In this document: positions 30,957-41,172 of the stretch, one piece after another
Numbering within the stretch: position 1 is the stretch's first letter
Layout: each line of letters begins with the position of its first letter
NCBI RefSeq assembly: GCF_020921035.1
Contig: NC_063155.1
Span: 27,955,294 to 28,019,293 of the forward strand
Source: Rhodamnia argentea
Taxonomy: Eukaryota > Streptophyta > Magnoliopsida > Myrtales > Myrtaceae
Reading direction: 5' to 3'
DNA: 64,000 nt
Program-made: the position numbers and the translations under genes
The notes under the pieces: generated by a model
Databases searched by the model: none
What the model was told of the DNA's origin: nothing
What the model saw: the letters and a program-made list of their open reading frames with translations, nothing else

Positions 30957-33889
30957 AGTCAAATCAGATTATTAGGACCCCAGATGACAAAGGATTGAAC
31001 CACAGGTGAAAGAAAGAACAAAAAATGACAGGTTGGTGGTAGAAATATAATAGCTTCCAAGTGCCAAGACAGCGTACTGATCAACTTGGTGATAGATCTC
31101 ATGTTGACAGTTTGTGGTTTCCAATGTGACTCGTGGGCTTTTTGCCTTGTCTTGGCGTGTGTATTGGACTTATGGATCTAAAGTTGATTGTAATTATGAC
31201 TGTCATCCAGAAAATATCAACAAAACGAGAAAAATACACCATTCACCCTCAATTTTTATGGATATTTTCACTTTTTTATTTCTGACTTGATTTTCTTTAA
31301 CAAATAAAGCATGAGCCAGAAGTTCCCTTTTCCAAACCTTTCAGTCATCATTTTTAACTTACTGTATGAACTAACTATCCAATCTAGTCCGCCACTGGGG
31401 GTCCCAACAAAAAATAAAGGGGAATATGAAGCTCTAAGGTGAATTTTGGCATCAAAGGAGCCTCAAAGTGAGTGCTACATAGGACCATATGGAATAGGGT
31501 AGAAATAGGAGTATCGCACCTCTTCTGCTAGCTGTAAAAAGAAGGGATGTTGAGTAGATATGAATTCGCTCTTTCCATTCACGTGTTTTAAAGGTAAGCA
31601 ATGGACAGAGCATGAAACTATGAACATGAACCTAGCGTAATATCCTGGAAAGTGAGGTCGTGATAGGAATTCAATGTTGAATTACATAAGGTAGAAGCAG
31701 CATAGGCACTACAGCATTGTCTGGTAGAGTTTCGCTATGGAGATATACATCTAACAAGTTTAAGCACCAATTCAGGACACTATAACTCAGTAATTCTCCT
31801 TTGTTTTTTTGGCCTAAAACTCAGGAGCACACCTTGCAAGTAGGAATTAACTCCTTGATGATCGGTATCTATCGAGTAGCAGCACCACAACAAAGTAGTA
31901 TATGGTCTATAATATGAATCTAACATCTGAAACACCAAAATCATGATCAAATGAGTAAACGCTCAATAAGGGTGGCTGTAAACTCACAAATTTGCCTCCT
32001 TATAGATCAATGAGTAGACATTGATTACTTCTATACCTAGCATCAAACGCCACAAGACCTGGAGCTGTTTTCAGATGCTAAACATTGCCAATTTGGTTGA
32101 GCTACTTTAATGTTCAAATTTACAGAGTAAATAGATAGCAGGGACAGTTTAATTACATGACAACCACTCAAACTAAGAAAATTCAGGAGCTAGAGTGTTG
32201 AAGAAAGGATTGAAGCCAAGCACCCCAAAACAGAAGAAATGAACGAGCACAGAGAGAAGACATAACCCAAGAAAGAAACACCTGAACAAGAACAGAGAAG
32301 GCATAACCCAGAAAAGAAACACCTTTCTTGTTTTAACGGGGCTACCAATTCGATCCAGGAGGCGAACCAAACCGGTAGTCACAAAACCTCTCAACAATCT
32401 CCAAACCCAGAAGGATAGATACGAGTCCAGACGCCAAACGCACCGACGCCCGGCTATTTCGAAACCGCTATAATCGTTCAGCGAAGTAACAAGAAATGTA
32501 TATAAATACGGGGATTTGACACTTGAGCTGAACTGTCGTCGCCATCAACGAATCAACAACAACAGCCATCTTTATCTCCAAGTCTCCACACAGATAAATT
32601 ACGCCATAATAACTAAATAGGTAAACAAACGACGCCACACCTAAGAAAAGACAGCTGTAGCTTTTGAGCAAGTCCTACGAATTTTTTATAACAAGTCGTA
32701 CAGAATCAGCACAGCGATATCTATTAATATCTCAGCAACAAACGAAAAAAAAAAAAAGAGTAATAAGAATAGAAAATAGTTGCGATCCAGAAAAAAAAAA
32801 TGGAGGGAGAAAAGGCAAAGGACAAGAGATGTTTTTTATTTTATTTTATTTTGGTCGGATAAAGGACAAGAGATTGAATGCGTATGAAAGAGCGGACCTT
32901 ATCTTATCAAGACAGAACCCAAGAAATGGGGAAGCAAATATTGGGGGGTGGAGCCTCTGATTCGGATCTTATCCTCGCTGCAGGTGCACGAACCACACAC
33001 TGCTTCTCATTCTCCTTCTCCTTCTGCTTCTTCTTCTTCTTCGCGAACCCAGCCCTCTTTTGAGCTGAATCTGGATTGGGAAAACTCTACTGTAGCTGAA
33101 ACCCTAAGCTTTTTCCCCTTCCTTCCTTTAAGCAGCTGCCTGGACCGACCTGCCAACCAAGAACGGTCGACCGACGTCGTCAGGCGGCTGCTGGAGCTCA
33201 GATACGGACAGAAAGCCTTCAAAGAAAGAACTTTTTCCCCCCCACTTGGACGATTTCAAGAGAGAGAGAGAGGAAGAGAGAGAGAGCAATGGTTGGTGGC
33301 GACTAGGGGCCTATATCTCCCAGACGAGAATCCACCTCCCCCAGTGAAAGCCAAAAGCAGGGGAAGGGGAAGAGAGATTCCACGATTTACGCGGAGAACG
33401 GAAAAACAAACGCTGCTCTTTTTAATTTTGCATCTTCTTGATTTGTCAATTAATTAAACGAATGAAGATTATTAAGTTTTAATTGCATTACCACTTTTGC
33501 AACCTTACTGTACACGTTGCCGTCATGCTAATGCTTGGAATAAGCAAATAGGACAGCTCTTTTGTAATTTTAAGCGTGACTTTCTATCTCTAATTTGATT
33601 ATGAAACAACAATTATTTTTTTGAATTTGAGAAAATCACAGGAATCGTAATACCATATTTCACTAATCATTAGACGTTTTGGAAGGTTTTACAAGTGAAA
33701 AGAAGCCGCTATTTTTTTTCATTACTTTCAAAAATTTACTTCTTTTGTAAGCAGATGTATGGTAATTGCATGTTTTTTATACTTCCAAAATGATTTAAAA
33801 ATTATAGTTTTGGAAAACATAGCCTTTTTTTTTAGCACATTTAGACAAAAATGGTGTCGAAAGTGGAGAAGTCGAAACCATAGCTAGGC
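30957..33889. other. upstream region of the MAP kinase gene
   Basis: No other gene is supported. Around 32990-33060 and 33255-33290 there are (TTC)n and (GA)n tracts typical of plant promoters or leaders. A 30-bp micro-insertion with target duplication occurs at 32817-32874. Confidence 0.45.
32817..32874 (-). mobile_element. 30-bp T-rich micro-insertion with 14-bp target-site duplication
   Basis: The direct repeat aaaggacaagagat occurs at 32817-32830 and 32861-32874. Between them is a 30-bp segment of T-rich sequence ending ttttggtcggat. On the minus strand this reads as a few unique bases, then GACCAAAA, then an A-rich tail, as expected for a nearly complete 5' truncation of a retroposon. 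Confidence 0.7.
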
Positions 33890-34790
33890 TCCGTTTTTTC
33901 CTCAAAGAATGTTACGTTTCTGAAAAATATTTTCCAGAAAGTCATTTTTCTAAGAAAAGTGATGATATTTGTTGATGTTTGATTGTGATTTGAAAATGAA
34001 TCAGAAAATATTTTTTATCGTTTGATAAAGAAAATTTCATTTGGTTGAAAATTATTACCGTGAACTCCGACTGTCTTATATGCCACAGCAAAGCTTGCTT
34101 GGACAATTTTTGTAATTTGAAATAAAATAAAATAAAATAAAAATTCTTTCCTTCTTCCTCCATTGGTCGTCGACCTCAGTGACAGTAACAAGTGATGGGT
34201 GGCGAGGGCTAGTCTTGCAAAGATCTAGCAAGCTCGAGCCTCGGCACCCTCGAGAAGGCCTGACCTTGACGAAGGTTGATGAGGCTGGAGCTCGCCGACA
34301 TGTCAACGAGGCCCGACAACCAAAGGAGGAAAAAGAAAAATAATTAAAAATAAAATATTTAAAAGATCGATTTTTTTTTCAAAAGAAAATTGGCATCAAT
34401 GGACCTAGGCTCAACCTTAATATTATTGGGCTTGGCGTCCCTGGCTCAAGTTGGGCCTAGATGGACCCAAGCCAGGTCATTAGAGTCTTGGGCTTGGGCA
34501 CCGGGTATCTAGCCTGGTTGCCAAGGATCGGAGAACGAATGTTGTGGTTTCCATGCTCAAGTGTAGAGTTTCTGTACTAAGTGTTGATACCTAGTTATAT
34601 TTAGGAAAATAATTTTCGATTTTTTAGAGAGAAAATCAATTTCTTGAATTTATGCTATGGTAGGAAAACATTTTTCATTAATGAGGAAAATAATTTTCTT
34701 AAACCTCATTTTCCTAAACGATCCAAACACCATAAAACGAGAAAAAAAAATTATGGAAAACGTTTTCCACGAAACAAGTGGAGTTGATCG
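33890..34790. repeat. MITE-like repeat with 'gaaaa..ttttc' arms (family B, copy 1)
   Basis: The left arm has 'gaaaaatattttccagaaag' and the right arm has 'atggaaaacgttttccacga', with a GC-rich core at about 34160-34330. Boundaries are approximate. No coding capacity is seen. Confidence 0.4.
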
Positions 34791-34899
34791 AACATTCCAT
34801 TATTCCTTTCTGTCCTTATGAAACTCCTCAAAAACGTTCATTGACATTATTGGTCAAACCTAATTTTAAACTTTGACAAAAAAAAACCTAATTTTCAAT

Positions 34900-35460
34900 A
34901 TACGAAATAATATTAAATAGGCGAGAATGCGTTTATTTCATAGAAAACTTCATATTAAAGGAAATTACTTTCCGAGAAATCATTTTTCAAGAAAATGATT
35001 AGTTTTTCATTGTGTGGTGATATGTGACCGTTTTTTTTTTTTTTTTTGTGTTTAGATTTTATTTGAAAAATGATTTCAATCTCGTCACTTTATCTCATGA
35101 AAAAAATCGATTTTTTTTATTTTATTTTCTTTTCTTTTCTCCACCGTAACAGGCTGATGGTGGCTAGTGGTGAGCCTCTAGCTCACTCGCCGACCGGCAG
35201 AGGGAGAAGAAAAAAATTAAAAAGTAAAGAAAATAAAAATAAATTAAAAAAATAAATATCAACATTAAAAAATAAATAAAAAATCCAAAGGAGCGGTTTT
35301 AGAAAGTGTTTTCACCTCTAGGAATTCATTTTTCTAATTTTGTATATGAATTTTCAACTAACTAAGTCATTTTCGGCGAACCAAGCGAGTGAAAGTCCAA
35401 AAAATCAATTCTCGAAAAATACTTTCACTGAAAAAATGCACCCTAATGTCAAAATGATTA
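34900..35460. repeat. MITE-like repeat with 'gaaaa..ttttc' arms (family B, copy 2)
   Basis: The left part ('aaatcatttttcaagaaaat') and right part ('aaaatactttcactgaaaaa') resemble the arms of the copy at 33890-34790, around a small GC-rich core near 35140-35200. Boundaries are approximate. Confidence 0.35.
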
Positions 35461-36663
35461 TTCTGAAGGCAAATTTATTATCAAAGTATAAAGTCGAAAG
35501 AGGCATATATTTGTCCAGACACCTCTTAACGAGGCAATCCTATCCGAAAAACTCCATATAAATCAAAATAAAGCCTTCGCATTCGGATCTCAATTTTAGG
35601 GGTGAGCAAGAGTTTTCCCTCTTATTTCTGAATGCGGATGTCCTGGCACGGAGAAATCATTACATACACTGAATCTTTGTTAATCATTATCATCCCCGGT
35701 CCCACTAAGAGATCCACACATACGAGCTGCGTTTGATCGTCCAAAGTTCTAATCGGGATAGGACTGAATAGGATAAGATAAGATATCGAAGGATTTTGTT
35801 ATATCACTACGGATTTAAAGTTAGATAAGCAGAGGCAAGGTGCGGATGAGATCGACTCTATTTTACTAAAATATAATGATACGTTAGAAATTATTTAATG
35901 ATGAGTTTTGAGGAGTAAATTATTATTGCGCAAAGGTTAGTGCCATTTGAATTCGGGCACAACATCGACGGAGCTAACCCCGTAGAATCAGAGGTTTTGA
36001 TTTGGAGTTGAATCATTTGAGAATGGTCCGCTAACCTTGCTCGTTATCCTATCAAATGAGTAAAGAAATGCTAAACAATCTAATTATTCGGCCTCTTTTC
36101 GTAAGTTGAAAGATGCACTCACGCGAGTCGTCCAAGAGAGTCATTTCGAATGTCAAGACTCATTTTGAAAATCGATGATCAACCTCGAGTTCTTCATAAC
36201 ATGTCGAGACTCTTTTTTAATGTTGGAAAGATTCAAGCGGATAAAGAACGAGGGACGTGATCTCATATCACGTCAAACAATCGATTAAAGAATAAGGTCA
36301 TGAGATACTCAACTTTGCGGTGAAGACCCTAGCTTAGTGTCACCTCGGAGGTAGCCTCACTTGACGGTTGCCGTCGCCGGAGAGGCAGCCTCTCGGTTAG
36401 AGAGGTGGCCCAACGCGGAGCATAGGTAATGGTATTGGGAAAACTCGATTATTCTCGTGTCTGCTCTTTTAATAAATCCTATTATGATCCATTTCACCCC
36501 TCCCTTGGGATTTTTTTTGTCCTGGCTATACCCCTTTTATCATATCATGCATAGCTGTCAAACACAGGATAAGAAAAAATATATCACATCATGAATTATA
36601 TGCTAACGACCAAATGCTGCCTATCTATGATCATAGTGATCCTTAAAATTTGAGGTTCTCTTT
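35461..36663. other. intergenic, nothing recognised
   Basis: AT-rich sequence with no supported gene, RNA or repeat boundary that I can define. Confidence 0.4.
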
Positions 36664-37249
36664 GCTTCGATTTAAAAAATATTTTCTTAAAAACGATTGC
36701 TTGTATCGCTTACAAAAATGAATAAACAAAAAATATTTTCATCAAAATATTTTTTATTGATAAATTATTTTAACCGATACAAATAATCATTTTCAGGAGA
36801 ATGCATTTCGGATCATCCATTTTTTTCGAAAACAGATAGAGTCTAAGTTTATGTAATTATTTTCCGCTGGTACTGAGTGTCGGTCTATACGTTCACCATG
36901 TATATGTACAATCAAGGGCTAGTCGACATCTAAATGACCGTTGTTTAGACTATTCAAATGCGAATTTTTAAAACTTATCTTGTTATCAATTGTTATCTCC
37001 CAAAACGTTTCGACTTAATCGATGTGATGGCGATCATATCATATGACGAACCACGTGCTAATCGACTTGGTCTTCCGCCTCCGTACTTTGAAGAGTTGAC
37101 ATATGAGAGAAACAAAATAAAAATCGAATTGACTTTTGCCAGTGATCACGTCAAACTCCCATCCATCCGCTAATAGGATGGAAGTTGCTTGTTCGGATGG
37201 AAATATCCAGCAATCCTGAAGTGCTCGTTAAGCCAATCCACAATTCAAA

Positions 37250-37830
37250 CGGTAAAATTATTTACCCAGTCCTAAATTTACTACATTTTATCAATTCAGT
37301 TTTTAATATTTTAATTTTTTCAATTAAATTTGAAATTCTTTTACATTTTTTCCACTAAGTCCATTCAATTAATTTTGACATGAAATCGCTAACGTGGACA
37401 CTTGGACATGGCTAACACTACAATGACAATCTTTAAAAATATTTTAATATTTTTTCGATAGAACTTTTTTATTTCTTTTCCCTTTTCCCTTTTTCTTTTT
37501 TTTAGTTTTTTAAAAATAAAATTTTAGCTTTTCTTTTTAGTTCTCTAATGTAATTTAAAAACAAATACAATAAAGAAAAAAAGAAAAAAGTATTAAAATA
37601 TTAGTAAAAATTATCCACGTCAACATCGATCATCTTATGCCTGTCTTATGCTTGTCATGTCACGTAAGATGATTGGCTTCTAAGTTAGCAATTTTTTTGC
37701 TAACATTGATAGGATAGACTCAATTGACAAAATATGAAAAGATTTAGAATTCAATTGACAAAATCAAAAGTTTTAATATTATATTAGCAAAAATGCCATA
37801 TGTTTAGGACTTTTTGACAATTTTCACCAA
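37250..37830. repeat. long-terminal-inverted-repeat element (family A, copy in unit 1)
   Basis: The left arm has 'cccagtcctaaatttactac' and the right arm has 'atatgtttaggactttttga', in inverted relation, with ACGTGG-type words just inside. Its counterpart in unit 2 shows that the element was present before the duplication. Confidence 0.55.
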
Positions 37831-37983
37831 TTCAAACTTAAGCAGTAAATTGGCTAGGCTAAAATTGATTTTTCCGTCATCACCATTACGTATGACTATC
37901 TCCAAACTATTTAGAGCATAACGGCAGTCAACAATGACGATTTAACAACCGTGCTCAAGAACGAGGTTGCTCGGCCACAAATT

Positions 37984-38030
37984 AAAAGAGAAACAATTTT
38001 TTTTTTGGATAAATAAAAGAGGAACAATTT
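37984..38030 (-). mobile_element. 15-bp T-rich micro-insertion with 16-bp target-site duplication
   Basis: The direct repeat aaaagagaaacaattt at 37984-37999 returns with one mismatch at 38015-38030. The insert at 38000-38014 is tttttttggataaat. Unit 2 has a single uninterrupted version of the site, which proves insertion. Confidence 0.75.
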
Positions 38031-38037
38031 TAAGGAG

Positions 38038-38253
38038 AACCCACCGGTGGGTAGCTGCGTTGGTTGAGAGTTCCTCCCTCATCGCTGAGGTTGAGAGTTC
38101 AAAATCCGCAGTTGCTAGTGTCTTAAGTGGGGGGCTATGGTGGTGGGGTCCTGTGCTAGTCTCCCCCGAGGTATAGTCGCCGGCCGCAGGCGCTGTAGGG
38201 GCCATGGGTCCCCGAAGGGGGCCCGACCGATCCTCGATTACAAAAAAAAAAAA
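38038..38253 (+). mobile_element. tRNA-derived SINE with 15-bp target-site duplication
   Basis: The 216-bp element has a Pol III A box (TAGCTGCGTTGG, 38052-38063) and a B-box-like GTTCAAAATCC (38097-38107) at tRNA-like spacing. A GC-rich body follows, and it ends in an A run. It is flanked by exact 15-bp direct repeats, aacaattttaaggag, at 38023-38037 and 38254-38268. Unit 2 of the tandem duplication carries the empty site, so the insertion came after the duplication. No protein is encoded; movement would depend on a LINE. Confidence 0.88.
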
Positions 38254-38870
38254 AACAATTTTAAGGAGCATGAGTTGTTATTCTTCCCGAGTAGGAATTG
38301 TATCATTAAAAACCAAATGGCAATTGCTGTTGATTCGAGCTTAATCTTTTAGTAAAGGAAGCTGCTTGGTATTGAGCTTCGTTAATCCGAAGTATGGTTT
38401 AGCATGGCAACATTCAAATTTGTTCCCAATGAATCTGCGGCTGTCCAGCCATAAGAAACCATAAGAAAACAGACAACAGAACTTCAAACGCCGCCGATAG
38501 CAATCTATGTAATAGACAATCAGTGCTATTCCCCAATAGACTCCTCGGTCCTTCTTCACCTTGTTAATGGTTGAAGCTTTGAAGTTGACAAAATGGCCGT
38601 CAATGAACACTGAATTTATCCTTCAATTTCGTTTCTGGGGAGTCTCCAAGCAAGCTAGGACTCGAATAAGTTTACACACTACATGCCAGAGGCACCGGTT
38701 AGAGATAAAAAGAAAGACAGATTGATTAGCAAAACTAAAGCATAGGATTATGTTGAAGTTGACCTCCAAAGCTTACAAATTAAACTCGCTTGTTCGTTTA
38801 CAAAGAGCAGGGTACTACTATGTTCTAACCTTTTTACCTATGAACAAAAGAGAGATCTACCCATGAAGCC

Positions 38871-40893
38871 TCAAATTTCACCATTTTGTTGATTTACACT
38901 TAGCTTAGCTGATATGCTGCTTCCATTAAGATAAGGCCCGCAGGTTTTCATGACTTCCTCGTATTGTGGCCTCTTGGGGTCCACAGCCTGTCAATGAATT
39001 GTTTTTTTTTTTTCGAAATAAGCTTCTGAAACAAAAGCATTCTTGGAAATAAACAACGAATTAAATGCGACAACAGTCGAAGCACACCTGCTCTATGACT
39101 TCTTCCGGGCTTGCCCATTTCCACTCTGCAAACTCTCTGTCTGCTTCACCATTTGCCAAGTTGATCTCGCTGTCAATGTCCTTTGTCAGTCTCATGAGAA
39201 ACCTGCCAATTAACCGAGTACACTCGAAAGCTCAGACTGGAATTCAATCAACAGCAAACTCTGAAGTCGTCTATTCTCCTTTCACTTCAGGGCATCACGT
39301 AGATCTAAGAAGAGTGTGTGTAGTGTAGTTATCTGCAGATGGACAAAGATCATGATTGTCTCATTACAAGAAAACAAAATCACGACAGCACGTTCCTTTA
39401 TGGCAGACATAGTCTCCAACATACAACAAGCTCAAACAAATCGTAGTCAAGGGCTCCATACAGTGGCTTGTTTACGCCGGAGATGCATCAATCATGTAAA
39501 AGCAAAAACAAGGAAGGAAGGACAACAAGATGCCACCACACGTGAAAGAGACCCAGAGACACCATTGTTGCTTGCAGTTTTTCATCCAAAAGAGAGGGGA
39601 AACAATGATCTGTTATGCGCAGTTCTAGTGTTCAAAAGTCACAATGTAGGTCATGTTCAAGAGTTCTCGTCTAGCTTAAAATTTCGGTTCATGCGGACAC
39701 GAGAAACTCCAGCTCAACGTACCAGATCAAAGTGAGGTCCTAAACTAAACAGGCAAAGCAACTAAGGCAGTGTAGATAAACAGCTTGCCAATCACAAAGA
39801 GCAGATGAACATCACAACCCCTCATGTGTCCTACATGGTGGTGGCCATACCATGTAAAAATAGTTGGTCAAAGGAAAGACAGACATTGAGGTACATGTAA
39901 GAGAGAGGTTAAGTAACATGGTGTTGTTAGTGTTGCGCGAACCAGCGATCGAACAATAAATAGACAGAACAAGAAAATAAATCGGACATTAGATATACGT
40001 GGTTTGGCCGTAGAGACTTACGTCAACGGGGAGAGCAGCAACGGATTCTACTTAGATCAAGCGATACATGAAGATTACAAAACACACTCAAGTCACTCAA
40101 ACACTCTTAGTGTTTCCAGCCCCAATTACATTCAATAACGTACATAGTGTTTAGCCTCCAATTTCTAGCGAAATAATCTCGCAAAAGAATTTCATAAATA
40201 TAACCTCAAGATTTAATTGGCTTCGCACTTGGGTTCTTGATATAATTTCGCGAACAAAACCAACGAAGATAAACCCTTGCCAAGCACTTGACGAACGGCG
40301 CTTCTTCAAGACCTCGTTCAAGACGTGACTTCCAACTTCAACAGGAAGCACGTATATATAAATATGACCTCCAAGTCCGATTGAATCAAATTTAATGTCC
40401 CTATTGACTTTTCCTCTGAACGTGACTTTCACAAGAAGAGATAATATTTGTATTAATTACATTTGAAAGATTTCTTTCTCCAACTGACTTTCCTCTTCTT
40501 GTTCTTTTTCATGGTCAAAATCCAACAAATCTCTGGATCCCACCCCATGAATATCGCAACAGACTTCAACACGGAATAACTTCTGTTCTTGATAGAGGCT
40601 TGGATAATACCAAAAAGAAATATGATTTCTATGACAAGCGTCCATAAGTATTCAACTTTATCTTTAGTCGGGTTTATTTCGTAAGCTCAAACTCGAGATA
40701 TATTTTAACGGTTAGGAATTTCGTGGACATTCACACAGAGCTGGAGGGAGTCCAGACATGAATGAAGAATGCTTAGCAGGGAGGAAGGGAGAGCATACCA
40801 CTTTCGAGCCTGCCCATGCCACTCACCACCCCAGAGACGATTCACTTTGGCCTTCACAGCTGGAGGGAAGTCGTAGGTCAACCACTTTGGAAC
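38871..40893 (-). pseudogene. duplicated 3' exons (4', 5', 6') of the NUDT25-like gene
   Basis: Three exons are complement(join(38871..38987, 39088..39202, 40799..40893)), copies of exons 4-6 of the gene at 43226-47061. All three keep consensus acceptors and the two donors, and lengths of exons 4' and 5' are unchanged (95 and 115 nt). Exon 6' has a 4-base repeat near its end (GCTAAGCTAAG), which changes the frame so the tail reads AKLSVNQQNGEI instead of AKCKSTKW. The copy has no exons 1-3, hence no start codon or Nudix box. A solo LTR interrupts its intron. It could be dead, or serve as alternative 3' exons of the upstream gene. Confidence 0.85.
39931..40710. mobile_element. solo LTR of an LTR retrotransposon
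   Basis: A 780-bp insert begins TGTTGCGCGA and ends TTTTAACG, close to the TGTT...AACA ends of LTRs. It is bordered by the 5-bp direct repeat GTTAG at 39926-39930 and 40711-40715. A TATA-like word lies at 40354-40365. The phrase 'acgtggtttggccgtagaga' resembles plant LTRs. There are no gag or pol sequences, so it is a recombined solo LTR. Unit 2 has the empty site, so it postdates the duplication. Orientation is uncertain. Confidence 0.78.
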
Positions 40894-41172
40894 CTGTCAA
40901 AAATGCATTGTCAAAAGGAACAAAATCAACCGCTCGTTCAACTAATTGTTATCTGATAATTAATGAGAAGATAACCCCCAAGACTTCCGCTGAAACGCTT
41001 CAAACAAGATTGGAAGATCTGGTGTGAAAAGGTTGAAATAACTGTGATACCTTCAGCATGGGAATTATGGTAGCTTGAATTTGTAGCAAAGAAGGTGCGC
41101 AAATAGTTTTTAGGTGAGGTGCGACAGAGGCAAATCAGAACAATAAAAATAACAAAGAAACACGCGTTGCTG

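Larger units (their letters stand above)
36664..41172. repeat. tandem segmental duplication, unit 1
   Basis: About 4.5 kb that aligns head-to-tail with unit 2 at 41173-44750. Matching landmarks include 36958 and 41466 (same open frame start), 38341-38640 and 42665-42970, exons 38871-40893 and 43226-44460, and the right ends at 41090-41172 and 44660-44745. Unit 1 is longer because it alone contains the SINE at 38038-38253, the micro-insertion at 38000-38014 and the solo LTR at 39931-40710. The word GCTTC occurs at the start (36664), the junction (41173) and the right end (44746). Confidence 0.9.

Noticed and set aside
36958..37173. Matching frames at 36958 and 41466
   Set aside because: Again explained by the tandem duplication; the frames diverge after about 35 codons.
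38052..38107. tRNA gene suggested by A and B boxes
   Set aside because: There is no cloverleaf or anticodon arm, and the tail of A residues plus target duplication show a SINE.
38341..38610. 89-codon minus-strand frame conserved at 42762-42959
   Set aside because: The likeness comes from the tandem duplication, not from protein-level constraint. The second copy stops earlier, and no family is recognised.
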